A stretch of DNA of 51,319 nt from Paludibacter sp. 221 (GCF_010501035.1 NZ_QVMH01000018.1:1-51319), one strand, 5' to 3'. Counted from the first letter of the stretch, positions 1-8,009 are shown. Program-made: numbers and translations. Notes: generated by a model not told the origin, from the letters alone.

Positions 1-118
1 CCCCTGCTCCCGCAGGCTTGTAGCCTGTGGTTTGCTTGCAAGGCAATCATTTGAAATACCTTGCTCTTTTACCGAGCAAACCACGAAGTACAACTTCGCG
101 GCAGCGGGGGGGGCGAAT
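1..118. repeat. Nested inverted-repeat element at window start
   Basis: The arms gtggtttgct (27-36) and agcaaaccac (75-84) are perfect inverted repeats. Smaller hairpins lie at 14-26 (aggcttgtagcct) and 84-98 (cgaagtacaacttcg), and C-rich and G-rich edges (1-4, 106-113) face each other. The element sits beyond the 3' end of the minus-strand gene that follows and has no credible reading frame. It looks like one of the palindromic intergenic elements common in this genome. Its left part may be cut by the window edge. Confidence 0.5.
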
Positions 119-205
119 GCAAAGCAGTTGTTCCAATTAACTCTTCTCCCCAAAAAAGCTGTTTTTTCAAGTTTAATTAAAATTTCTATATATGTTCAAA
201 AGCTG

Positions 206-1336
206 TTATTTCAGATGAATAACTTGTAATATCGGATTAGAATCCTCTGTTGAATTCATTATTAAAGAATATAATTCTTTGTCTATGTTTTTCTTAAATT
301 CAGGTTCGTTTTCAATTAGTTCTAAATAGATATCGGGGGCAATGGAATTGAATAACGTATTTCTTGTTTCGGACTTTAAGAAACCCGCCGTAGGTAGTGG
401 TAAATGCCCGGATAAGTACTTTATATTATGAGCTTTTCCTTCGGACTTTGAATAGATTATTAAATATATTGAATTTGCATTTATTACATTTAAAATAATG
501 TTATGCATTGTTTCTTTATAAAATCTTATATAAGCAATTTTATCTAACAACTCTTGCGAGTTATTACTCAGTAATGTTTTTCCTTTATTGAATTTTACCT
601 TGTCTTTCCCATTGAACGCAAATGAATATTTTTTTTCAAAAGAAGATTCGCTAAAATGATAAATAGCTCCTTCGACAATCGATAGGATACCGTAAGTATT
701 CGAATCTAATTCAGAGAAAATAGATTCGTTTTCAGAAAATAGAGGATATTTACCCGAATATTCTAATAAATTTTTTTTTACAGTATAGTTTGCATCTAAT
801 AAATCGACTCCAAACTTGTTATTATCACCTAAATCGTTAGGTAAATTGGTTAGATAGTTTTCGTTATTTAAAGGAAAAATCGAATATGTGAATTTTTTTA
901 ATGTGAATGATTTGTCATAACTTCCGTCTTCTGTTTTATAATGAATAATTTGTTTTCTACGTATATCTAATATCTCTATGTTTTGTTTGTTTAAGCAAAA
1001 ATCTTGTATGTGGATGTATTCTCCGGGGCCTTGCCCTACTTTATCAATAACGTACTTAAATAAACCATTTTGAGAGTTGAAAACAAAGATTCGTGATAGA
1101 TTATCTTGTATATATAGGTTATTGTTATCCATCAAAATTTTTTTAATGTTGGATATCAAAGATTCTTTTTTTGTTTCTAATTTTATGTATTTAATACTGT
1201 CGATTACAGAATTATAATTTATTATTTCTTTTTCATTGAGTTTTACAATAATGTCATTTTCTTCTATGTTTTTTTTAGAACAGTTGAAAAAGGCAATAGA
1301 TATAATAAGAGCGATGAAAAAATAATTTTTTTTCAT
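206..1336 (-). CDS. 6-bladed beta-propeller lipoprotein (BF3164/DUF4934-like)
   Basis: This 376-residue protein begins with a lipoprotein signal (MKKNYFFIALIISIAFFNC, lipidation Cys19), so it is probably anchored in the outer or inner membrane. The rest shows the repeating sheet pattern of Bacteroidetes 6-bladed propeller proteins, including the hallmark GQGPGEY followed by a 'DF..N..NIEILD' strand near residues 100-120, and a typical opening (VDSIKYIKLET) near 45-55. Proteins of this family commonly neighbour NVEALA peptides; their function is unknown and they are presumed to bind a peptide or ligand. It is the last gene of the minus-strand run, 67 bp downstream of a NVEALA gene, with a hairpin in the gap. 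Base composition is more AT-rich than the rest of the window. Family assignment is good; role is unknown. Confidence 0.8.
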   Translation of the reverse strand: MKKNYFFIALIISIAFFNCSKKNIEENDIIVKLNEKEIINYNSVIDSIKYIKLETKKESLISNIKKILMDNNNLYIQDNLSRIFVFNSQNGLFKYVIDKVGQGPGEYIHIQDFCLNKQNIEILDIRRKQIIHYKTEDGSYDKSFTLKKFTYSIFPLNNENYLTNLPNDLGDNNKFGVDLLDANYTVKKNLLEYSGKYPLFSENESIFSELDSNTYGILSIVEGAIYHFSESSFEKKYSFAFNGKDKVKFNKGKTLLSNNSQELLDKIAYIRFYKETMHNIILNVINANSIYLIIYSKSEGKAHNIKYLSGHLPLPTAGFLKSETRNTLFNSIAPDIYLELIENEPEFKKNIDKELYSLIMNSTEDSNPILQVIHLK

Positions 1337-1359
1337 GATGTATAAATTTTTAGAGTGAG

Positions 1360-1396
1360 GTGAGATTATCTCAGTTATTAACTAAAATAATCTCAC
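1360..1396 (-). terminator. Hairpin between NVEALA gene and propeller gene
   Basis: A 10-bp perfect stem gtgagattat / ataatctcac with a 17-nt loop fills the gap between the stop of the upstream NVEALA gene and the start of the propeller gene. No clean T-run follows on the minus strand, so it may be a leaky terminator or an mRNA-stabilising structure that leaves the small peptide transcripts more abundant than the downstream lipoprotein. Confidence 0.45.
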
Positions 1397-1403
1397 GAAA
1401 TAA

Positions 1404-1793
1404 TTATCTTAATTGGTTACATACTTTATTGTCATCTTCTAAACTAAAATTGCATCCATTACGGTGATCACTTTTAATGCAACAAGTGTAAGGTGTTATT
1501 TCTGCTTCACCTTTGCCTCCGATGTCGGCTCCACTTGTACCAATAGAAAAATTTCCTCCGACTGTAATCTTTGTGACCTTGTTTAAAGTGCCTTTAGTAT
1601 ATCCCCAAGTATAATTTCCAGACTCATTTGAGTTAGAATTATTATGTCCCGTGTTTTCATTTGCAGCTAATGCTAATATGTTTTTTAATTTTATAACAGA
1701 TATACTATTATTATTATTGCTAATATTCAAATGTATGTTTATTGCTATAATAAATATTACGGCAACAAATATTGCGATGATTATTTTTTTCAT
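1404..1793 (-). CDS. NVEALA-type secreted peptide, copy 2
   Basis: This 129-residue small protein has a basic N-terminus and a hydrophobic segment (residues about 4-20). A polar spacer and the family motif follow as NILALA (residues 38-43). The tail is Gly/Ser/Asn-rich and carries four cysteines in the pattern CC-x8-C-...-C, ending in NQLR. It shares the tail pattern 'CNF(S/N)LED..C..LR' with the next gene upstream (1811-2161), so the two are paralogs. NVEALA proteins are a Bacteroidetes family of unknown function, thought to be exported. The ALA of the motif resembles a signal peptidase AxA site, which would make the first 43 residues a long leader. A gap of 17 bp to the upstream paralog suggests one transcript. 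Confidence 0.8.
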   Translation of the reverse strand: MKKIIIAIFVAVIFIIAINIHLNISNNNNSISVIKLKNILALAANENTGHNNSNSNESGNYTWGYTKGTLNKVTKITVGGNFSIGTSGADIGGKGEAEITPYTCCIKSDHRNGCNFSLEDDNKVCNQLR

Positions 1794-1810
1794 GTTTTAT
1801 TAAGTATTTA

Positions 1811-2161
1811 TTAACGTAATGATTTACATTTACTATCTTCTAAATTAAAATTGCAAGCATTCATTTGAACGGAAGGTACGCAACAATCATATGCCTTGCT
1901 AGTAGACTGAAGATACGAACCAGCAATCGAATGCATCCAAACAGAAGTAGTTTCATACAGTTTACCTAGTTTATATCCACCTCCATTTTCTTTATTTTCA
2001 GAAGGTTTTCCTCCACCACTACTCTCGCCGGCTAGTGCTTCCAAGTTTGCTAAGGCAATAACCGAAAGATTACTTTCTTTTTTCAGATTTAGATTCACAT
2101 TAAATGCTGCAACCAGTGCAAATGCAAATACAGCGGTTGCGATGATTATTTTCTTTTTCAT
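1811..2161 (-). CDS. NVEALA-type secreted peptide, copy 1
   Basis: This 116-residue small protein has a hydrophobic leader (residues 4-22), then the motif NLEALAG at residues 39-45, very close to the family consensus NVEALA. A Gly/Ser-rich linker (SSGGG) follows, and then a short cysteine-rich tail (CC...C...C) ending in KSLR. Four cysteines could form two disulphides after export. It is first in a probable three-gene unit with its paralog and the propeller lipoprotein. About 130 bp upstream lies a structured element of which a second copy precedes the DUF1573 gene of the same locus. Function is unknown; secretion and processing at ALA are inferred. Confidence 0.85.
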   Translation of the reverse strand: MKKKIIIATAVFAFALVAAFNVNLNLKKESNLSVIALANLEALAGESSGGGKPSENKENGGGYKLGKLYETTSVWMHSIAGSYLQSTSKAYDCCVPSVQMNACNFNLEDSKCKSLR

Positions 2162-2267
2162 ATGAAATTTTCTTTTTTCATTAAAATTTAATTCTTAATT
2201 AATTGTAACTCTGTGTGTATCATTTCAACAGAGGTTAAAACCCCGCAGGTTTTCAATAATTAGTCTG

Positions 2268-2275
2268 TATCTTTG
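2268..2275 (+). promoter_or_regulatory. Plus-strand -7 box (TATCTTTG)
   Basis: The octamer matches the Bacteroidetes -7 consensus TAnnTTTG exactly. No clear -33 TTTG is visible upstream. It would drive transcription rightward, away from the NVEALA genes, into the structured element at 2290-2361. Confidence 0.4.
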
Positions 2276-2281
2276 CCGGTC

Positions 2282-2380
2282 ACCTCCTTTCTTTTTTGGG
2301 AGGAAGCTCGGGGCGGAGCATTGTGCTTCTTTGTTGGGGAGACAACACGTTCCGCCCTTTTACTTCCATCGTTTTTTTTT
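2282..2380 (+). ncRNA. Candidate small RNA / structured element, copy 1
   Basis: Downstream of the TATCTTTG box a short transcript could fold around the stem gggcgga (2311-2317) / tccgccc (2351-2357) with an inner ttgt/acaa hairpin. It would end at a run of nine T (2372-2380). The core 2290-2361 is clearly homologous to 6815-6889 elsewhere in the locus, sharing tgcttctttg and the flanking C/T and G-rich blocks. No conserved reading frame explains it, because the two copies differ by indels that break frame. It could instead act as a 5' UTR element on the minus-strand NVEALA mRNA; strand is not settled. Confidence 0.4.
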
Positions 2381-2430
2381 ACACTATTTATCATAAGTAT
2401 TCGACACAATTTAATTTATATTATTTAGCT

Positions 2431-2529
2431 CACATAGGGCACATACGAAAGCACATGGAAACACAGTAGAAATTACATATAAGCTATGTGTACCTATGTG
2501 GGAACTAACTGAACCTATGTGGCAAAAAA
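2431..2529 (+). repeat. 'ctatgtg' dispersed repeat, copy 1
   Basis: The block contains repeated cacatagg/ctatgtg words and the core gaactaactgaacctatgtg. Related copies lie at 28131-28175 (same strand) and 36081-36155 (opposite strand). It sits just past the 3' end of the adaptor gene. It is non-coding and its function is unknown. Confidence 0.6.
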
Positions 2530-2559
2530 TAAAAGCTAATTAAGACCATGTACTTAGCT

Positions 2560-3633
2560 TTATTCATTAACTACCGCTGTCACCCTGCTCTCGTGTGCCA
2601 GGTTGATGTTCCCGTCGTAGATAATGCTGTCGCCCACTTGCAGCGAGTTGTCGGCAATTACATATCCATACGAGTTTTCGGCACCGGTTTCTACATATAC
2701 CCAGTTGGCTTGCCCGTTTCTCAGCGTGAACACCACTTTCCGGTTGTTGCGCAGCACCAATGCCCCCTTGGGTATAACCAATTGCCGGTTCATTTTTTGC
2801 TGTATCAACACACGTACGTTCATCCCTTCGTAAAGCCGGTCGCTTGCCTGCAAAGACGCTTTTACGCGTACCATACCATTTTTATCCACTACGGGATTTA
2901 TTTCGACAATGCGTCCGTCGGCTCCCCAATTGTTGATAGCATAAGGCGAGATACTTACAATATCGCCCCTCTGCACAAAAGGGAGCTCTACTTCCAGTAC
3001 GTTGAAATCCACATCCAAGTGCCGGTTGTCTATAATAGTACAAAAAGCCTCGCCCGCATTAGGATAATTGTGCGTTTTCGAAAACAAATTAGCTACCACT
3101 CCCTGAAAAGGGGCGGTTAGTACCGCGTTTTTCAGGTTCAGTTCAGCTATACGCCGGTTAATTAGGCTTTGGTCGTAGTTGCTCCGTATCTTTGCCAGTG
3201 CCATAACATCGGCCGGGATAGAGGCCGAATCGCGAAGGATATATCCCTGCCCAATCAGCACATCCTGCAATTCGAGCTTTGCACGCTCAAAATTATCATT
3301 AGCCTGCAGCAAGCTGTTTTCAAGTTTCGTGCGGTCTAGCTCGGCTATCTTTTGCCCTTTGTTTACCTTGTCCCCATTTTTTACATAAATGGCAACTATC
3401 CGCTCCGAGGTCAGGAAACGCAGGTCAACCTTGTTGCGCGAACTGACGGTGCCGTTGGCTATCATGTCGTGCGTAAAATCCGAATATTCCAGGCGTACTA
3501 CCTTCACCGGGGTCGATTTGTCTACCACTTCGCTCGGTTGTTTCTCTTTATCGGTAGCAAGTTTCTCTTTGCCGGCATTTCCGCACGCCAAAACAGATAA
3601 GGATATACCTAATAATAAAATCTTTTTTTTCAT
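2560..3633 (-). CDS. HlyD/RND-type periplasmic adaptor lipoprotein (orphan)
   Basis: This 357-residue protein runs from the chosen start at 3633 (MKKKILLLGISLSVLAC, lipidation Cys17). The longer frame to 3693 only adds residues ahead of a good lipoprotein signal. Order of parts: a barrel-sandwich (lipoyl-like) half motif 'VKNGDKVNKGQKIAELDRTKLE', a coiled-coil hairpin of about 60 residues, the second half 'LTAPFQGVVANLF', a beta-barrel, and a membrane-proximal domain with 'DRLYEGMNVRVLI...VIPKGAL'. Such adaptors bridge an inner-membrane transporter (RND or ABC) and a TolC-like channel. Neither partner is encoded nearby, so it must borrow one or serve the peptide locus. It is a minus-strand gene between the NVEALA unit and the ligase-like gene. 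Confidence 0.85.
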   Translation of the reverse strand: MKKKILLLGISLSVLACGNAGKEKLATDKEKQPSEVVDKSTPVKVVRLEYSDFTHDMIANGTVSSRNKVDLRFLTSERIVAIYVKNGDKVNKGQKIAELDRTKLENSLLQANDNFERAKLELQDVLIGQGYILRDSASIPADVMALAKIRSNYDQSLINRRIAELNLKNAVLTAPFQGVVANLFSKTHNYPNAGEAFCTIIDNRHLDVDFNVLEVELPFVQRGDIVSISPYAINNWGADGRIVEINPVVDKNGMVRVKASLQASDRLYEGMNVRVLIQQKMNRQLVIPKGALVLRNNRKVVFTLRNGQANWVYVETGAENSYGYVIADNSLQVGDSIIYDGNINLAHESRVTAVVNE

Positions 3634-4018
3634 TGGATACCGTGTTTTCATAGCAACAATCTGATGTTTTTTTTTTAAAATTTTATTTGCCAAATAAATT
3701 TATGCCCTTGTAGAATCATTGTATTCATACATCCAAAGCTGCCACTTTTTACCTTTATGTACCTGCTTTTCAGAAAGAAACAGGAGTGGGCCGGAACCGG
3801 CATTCTTGTTTTAGCGAAGAAAAGTATATTTTATTTTTTTGTCTTTATACGTGTTGTTTTTGAAATAATTTAATATAACAACCGCTAATTTATTAAATTT
3901 TTACTTATTTGCAATATTGAAGGCAGATTAATTTAAATATATACAAATAAAATCAAGAGATAAATTAATTTTATATAGTTATTTTTTTAATGGAATTGTA
4001 CTTTTGTAGCATTCAAGT
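3634..4018. other. AT-rich intergenic stretch
   Basis: The stretch separates the adaptor gene from the ligase-like gene. Apart from a short palindrome gccggaaccggc (3790-3801) I see only AT-rich DNA, presumably the 5' leader and promoter of the adaptor. No small gene or recognisable RNA is visible. Confidence 0.4.
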
Positions 4019-5839
4019 TCATTTTTTTAAAAGCTCTTCCATTTCTGTTTTCATCTCCTCTATGGCCGGAGATGCTACTTTAGGACGTTTGCCGATAACA
4101 AACCGTGCTTTTTCTTGTGCCTTGGCGGTATCCCCTTTCTCTATATACAACTTAGCTAGCAGGTAGTGCGGGTAATGACGGTTGGGGATGATGTTCGACG
4201 ATTTAATATATGCTGCTTCCGCCGGGTCGTACAATTTCAAATCCTGGTAATTCTGTCCCATGATGTTGTAAAGCATGGGGTCGCAACGTATTAGCGCAGC
4301 TTGTTTTAACGCCCCGTTGCTTTCTTCATATTTGCCGATATTGCGCAATACCCGTCCGTACTCAAACATGAAGTTGATTTGGTCGTTCAGATAAGGATAT
4401 AACTGTGCATAACTTTTTTCTGCCTCCTTGTAATGCCCCATGCTATAAAGCATTTTCAGGTTGTTCCAATCCTTATATGCTTGGTATGTAGGGTAACGGT
4501 TGCAGAGGCATAAGCCTACAAGAAGCATGCTTGCCGGCAAGCAGATATACGTCAATCTGCTGTCTCTTTTCTTGTGAGCCATCTTTGGCGTTTCGGATAT
4601 GCAATCGGCCAACACAAATACGAGTGCTATGACGAAGGGAAGTAAATTTAACGGATACGACATAAATGCAAAAATTAGCAAGGCTATCAGCGAACTTATA
4701 GCCGGTATATTTTTGCGTTTGTATCCGGAATATATGAACGAAAGAATTGCACCGCTGAATAATAAAAATGAAAAAACGCCTAGCTCAATACAAATTTGCA
4801 AGTATTCGTTAAAAGCATATTCGGGAGCTCCGGCAACAAACTCTTCCTGCTCCGTAGCTTCTCCTGAGGCAAAATATGCAGCTTGCTGCTCACCATAAAT
4901 CCCCGAAAAATTGTTTAAGCCCACCCCAAGGGGATGAGATGGTATTGTGCGAAGCGATACTTTCCACATTAATGCCCGTCCATCGGCCGAGTCTTTTTTC
5001 AGATGATACATCCCGACACTGCCAATGCTACAACAAAGTGTTAAACATACGAAAATCAGTACCGCTTTCTTTTTGTGTTGCCTGATGTAGGTTTGCAATT
5101 TGTACTTTTTCGAAAAAAATGCAAGAGCAGCAATGATAACTCCTCCCGATGTGGCCAGCCATGAGGCGCGGCTCATGGTAGCAGGCAGTGTAAGTGATAC
5201 AACCAGCACTGTTGCTACCGAGCTAAGCCAGCGCAGATAAAACAAGGTGAACCGGAGATTAGGTTTCCGTTTCAGAACCTTGTAATCGGCCAGAATATAG
5301 TAAAAAGCAATTGGTGTGATAAACGCCAGATAACCGGAGTATGGGCCGGGATTGAAAAACGAGCCCGTCAGCAAAAACAGATTGTGTTGTGATATGCGAA
5401 AACCATACAACTGCATCAAACCCCAAATGCCTTGTGCCAAGGCCGTACTTATCAGGAATAAAACCAGCCAGTAGCGATTAGGTTTATTAGCCGATAACAC
5501 TATACGAAAATAAAAATATAGCACAAGGCACAATAATAATAATATCCACTTTGTATTGATTTGTCTGTTTGCATAGTACGACGAGCTTAGTGCTACGATT
5601 CCGAAAAACAATACAAGCACATCGGGCAGCTGCCAGTGTGCTTTTTTGTGATTAATAAAATAGATTACGACTACCGCTATTGATGATACTGCAATCCAGC
5701 CGTAAAACCAAAAGTATTTTCCGCTGACTACCGGATTGGCCAGTTCTGTGTTAACAATGAAAACAGTTGCCAGTACCATAAGAAATGGTATTAGCAAAAT
5801 AAAATTCAGGGTATGTTTAAAAGTATTCTTGAGTTTCAC
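4019..5839 (-). CDS. O-antigen ligase-like (Wzy_C) membrane protein with C-terminal TPRs
   Basis: This 606-residue polytopic protein has about ten hydrophobic helices in the first 430 residues. It then has a soluble C-terminal part with tetratricopeptide-like helical repeats (for example 'GKYEESNGALKQAALI', 'LKLYDPAEAAYIKSSNIIPN'). The Wzy_C-type signature is visible as 'TMSRASWLA' and 'GRALMWKVSLRTIPSHPLGVGLNNF', followed by a periplasmic loop and 'FNEYLQICIELGV'. The superfamily joins glycans to lipid A core or, in PglL-type enzymes, to proteins in the periplasm. No glycan biosynthesis genes are nearby, so it may act on a peptide or surface protein of this locus. It starts 27 bp downstream of the DUF1573 gene and is probably co-transcribed with it. 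Confidence 0.75.
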   Translation of the reverse strand: MKLKNTFKHTLNFILLIPFLMVLATVFIVNTELANPVVSGKYFWFYGWIAVSSIAVVVIYFINHKKAHWQLPDVLVLFFGIVALSSSYYANRQINTKWILLLLCLVLYFYFRIVLSANKPNRYWLVLFLISTALAQGIWGLMQLYGFRISQHNLFLLTGSFFNPGPYSGYLAFITPIAFYYILADYKVLKRKPNLRFTLFYLRWLSSVATVLVVSLTLPATMSRASWLATSGGVIIAALAFFSKKYKLQTYIRQHKKKAVLIFVCLTLCCSIGSVGMYHLKKDSADGRALMWKVSLRTIPSHPLGVGLNNFSGIYGEQQAAYFASGEATEQEEFVAGAPEYAFNEYLQICIELGVFSFLLFSGAILSFIYSGYKRKNIPAISSLIALLIFAFMSYPLNLLPFVIALVFVLADCISETPKMAHKKRDSRLTYICLPASMLLVGLCLCNRYPTYQAYKDWNNLKMLYSMGHYKEAEKSYAQLYPYLNDQINFMFEYGRVLRNIGKYEESNGALKQAALIRCDPMLYNIMGQNYQDLKLYDPAEAAYIKSSNIIPNRHYPHYLLAKLYIEKGDTAKAQEKARFVIGKRPKVASPAIEEMKTEMEELLKK

Positions 5840-5866
5840 AGTATTTTTTAGTTGGTTTTTAGTTTC

Positions 5867-6748
5867 TTATTTTGCTACTCCGCTTATCCTTAGTATGATG
5901 GGGGAGTTTTCGGTATTGCAGTATACTTTAATTGTTTTGTTGAAATATCCGCTTTGCCCAGGGGTAGTTTCTACTGTTATGCTGGTACTTTTGCCACATT
6001 CGATAGCTTGTTTTTCCCAGCTGGGAACGGCACAGCCGCAGGTGCTTTTTATGTCGTGGATAACCAGAGGAGCATTACCGGTATTTTTCAGCGTGAACAC
6101 TATCTTCGATTTCATGCCTGCAACCAATACATCTGTTTCTATATTGCTGTTGTCGGGTTCGGCTGTAGTATTGCTGTCTCTTTTGTCGGGTTCAGCCTTG
6201 CCGCTTATAATCTGCTTGTACAGATTCCGGATGTTTGGGTTCAGCGAAGGATTGCCAATGGAGAGTACCTTGTTGTCGGCGTCGAGCAAGAAGCAGTGAT
6301 AGCTCTGATTTTCCGGAAAGCTATTCAAATCATTTATCCTGTTCTCTATGTCGAGATAAACGGGATGTTCAAAACGATCGCGTTTCAAAATAAAAGTCAG
6401 TTCTTTTACGCTTTTGGGATGGAAGTAAAATAAATATTCTACTTTTCCGGGAAACAGAGTGTCAGTGTCATTCATGATATTTTTCCAATCGAAAAGTCGT
6501 AGTTTGCAACTTGTGCAACCAACCGAATCGGTATACAACAGTATTTTAAAAGGTTTGTTTGCAATGGTGCTTGTAACGCTATCTTGCAATATGTGTGTAC
6601 AGGACACATTGTCGGGGAAGATAATTGTTTTTCCCATCCATTCGGTTACTGTTTTTTTTGCCTCCTCGTGTTGCGGATTTTTCTTTTGGCAGGCAATAAA
6701 GCATACAGCGAGAAGTAGCATGCTGATCAGAAATGTTTTTTTTCTCAT
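5867..6748 (-). CDS. Thioredoxin-like / DUF1573 lipoprotein
   Basis: This protein has 293 residues from the start at 6748. The frame is open to 6874 but the extra N-terminus is implausible, while MRKKTFLISMLLLAVCFIAC gives a clean lipoprotein signal with Cys20. The first half contains 'LYTDSVGCTSCKLRLFDW' with a CxxC pair at residues 78-81, as in thioredoxin-fold proteins. The last 95 residues form an Ig-like DUF1573 domain ('VFTLKNTGNAPLVIHDIKSTCGCAVPSW'). Both parts face the periplasm or surface. A redox role, such as forming or reshuffling disulphides in the four-cysteine NVEALA peptides, is inference. It precedes the ligase-like gene by 27 bp. A structured element lies in its leader at 6815-6889. 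Confidence 0.75.
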   Translation of the reverse strand: MRKKTFLISMLLLAVCFIACQKKNPQHEEAKKTVTEWMGKTIIFPDNVSCTHILQDSVTSTIANKPFKILLYTDSVGCTSCKLRLFDWKNIMNDTDTLFPGKVEYLFYFHPKSVKELTFILKRDRFEHPVYLDIENRINDLNSFPENQSYHCFLLDADNKVLSIGNPSLNPNIRNLYKQIISGKAEPDKRDSNTTAEPDNSNIETDVLVAGMKSKIVFTLKNTGNAPLVIHDIKSTCGCAVPSWEKQAIECGKSTSITVETTPGQSGYFNKTIKVYCNTENSPIILRISGVAK

Positions 6749-6814
6749 AAGTTTATAAATTGTTGTGTTTTCGATAATTAGCATATGTTTTGTTTTTATT
6801 GTTTTATTTCCGTG

Positions 6815-6889
6815 TCTTTTTTTCGGAAGGAAGTAGGAGTGAGGTGTTATGCTTCTTTGATGGAGTGGTAACAAATTCCACCCTCTTTG
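6815..6889. repeat. Structured element, copy 2
   Basis: The block is homologous to 2290-2361: both share a T-rich start, ggaaggaag/gggaggaag, tgcttctttg, a G-rich loop and a final tccaccc/tccgccc. On the plus strand a hairpin gtgg/ccac near the end is followed by ctctttgttttt, which looks like a terminator. On the minus strand it would be part of the leader of the DUF1573 lipoprotein gene (start 6748). Confidence 0.5.
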
Positions 6890-6949
6890 TTTTTAGCCTG
6901 ACTTTGTGTCCGGTTTGCGTTACCTCCGAAGTTTTTTATGTATAGGGTG

Positions 6950-7828
6950 TTATTTTATCTGTTTGAAAACTCTATTCCAGCGCATTTTTTTTGTATGTCC
7001 GTCTTTCGATTTCCATACGAAAGCAGCTTTTCCTACGATATGGTCTTCGGGCACTATTCCCCAGTAACGCGAATCTTGCGAATCGGAAACTAAATCGCCT
7101 GTCATAAAATAATAGTTGGTGTCGAAGCGATAGTGTGTCATGTGGATGCCATTCAGAAAGATACTGTCTTTTCGTATCTCCACTTCTCCTGCTGTTTCGT
7201 ACTCAATCAGTCTTCTGTACAGGCTTATGTTTTGTGTGCCAATAGGTAGGCAGTCGCCTTTTTTGGGGATGTATAGTGGCCCGAAATTCAGCATTGTCCA
7301 GTTTAGTTTGGTGTCATACGGAAAAGAATAATATGATGATAAGTTTTCGGATGCAACCCATTGTTGCTGATTATGATAATGACCCAAGATACAAGTAGAG
7401 TTTTTTACCTTGTAAATACCGTTGTCGATGTAAAAAGTATCGCCCGGTATGGCGACACAGCGTTTTACATAGTAAGTATTCATATCAAAATTCAATCTGT
7501 TCCAATCGTAGTAAGGAAAGTTAAATACCAATACATCGTTTCGTTTGATATTCCTGATGCCTTTGCATCGGTATATATTGGGGCGTTTACCTGTTTCTAT
7601 AAAGTTGAAGTCCTTAAATATCCGTGCTCCGGGAATGCTTTTGTTTACCATTATATGGTCGCCCGCCACAATAGTCGGCTCCATCGATGGGGTAGGGATT
7701 CTGAACGATGTGAAAAAGAATATCCTGAAAATAACGGCCAAAACGATTGCACCCACTATAAGCAGAGCAAAGTGGAGAATGTCTTTTCCGACATGTTTTT
7801 TTTTACTGAGAATATTTTTTTGTTCCAT
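6950..7828 (-). CDS. lepB: Signal peptidase I (S26 family)
   Basis: This 292-residue protein has one N-terminal membrane helix (residues about 19-40) followed by box B 'PTPSMEPTIVAGDHIMV', with the catalytic serine at residue 48. Box D is 'YVKRCVAIPGD' with the general-base lysine at residue 122, and box E is 'GDLVSDSQDSRYWGIVPEDHIVGKA'. It removes signal peptides after A-x-A on the outer face of the inner membrane. Its place in a run of exported proteins, away from the lepA/dapB context where housekeeping signal peptidases often sit, suggests a second, dedicated copy. The ALA motif of the NVEALA peptides would be a fitting substrate (inference). About 200 bp separate it from the DUF1573 gene downstream. 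Confidence 0.9.
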   Translation of the reverse strand: MEQKNILSKKKHVGKDILHFALLIVGAIVLAVIFRIFFFTSFRIPTPSMEPTIVAGDHIMVNKSIPGARIFKDFNFIETGKRPNIYRCKGIRNIKRNDVLVFNFPYYDWNRLNFDMNTYYVKRCVAIPGDTFYIDNGIYKVKNSTCILGHYHNQQQWVASENLSSYYSFPYDTKLNWTMLNFGPLYIPKKGDCLPIGTQNISLYRRLIEYETAGEVEIRKDSIFLNGIHMTHYRFDTNYYFMTGDLVSDSQDSRYWGIVPEDHIVGKAAFVWKSKDGHTKKMRWNRVFKQIK

Positions 7829-8009
7829 AAAGTGCTTTTTGCTGTTTTGAAGGGTTTGTGGAGGTTTTATGTATAGCTGTTTTATTTAACTTGCTGATTT
7901 GGTGGGCTGAGCCAAAAGAAAAAAATATGCTAAAAAGAGCGTAAAAAAGTTGTAGGGAGTTGTTGCCCCGAACCAATAAGAACGTTTTCAGTACAAAATA
8001 AAATAGGCT

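Noticed and set aside
32-229. Open frame of 65 codons at the window start
   Set aside because: It reads through the palindromic element and overlaps the end of a convincing minus-strand gene; no ribosome site or family features.
2295-2320. Resemblance of ggaggaagctcggggc to the P4 region of RNase P RNA
   Set aside because: Only a few bases agree, the rest of the RNA is absent, and the homologous copy at 6815 lacks it.
3634-3693. N-terminal extension of the adaptor
   Set aside because: The extension places a charged stretch before a clear lipoprotein signal; start at 3633 is better.
6749-6874. N-terminal extension of the DUF1573 lipoprotein
   Set aside because: It runs through the structured element and would bury the lipoprotein signal that starts at 6748.
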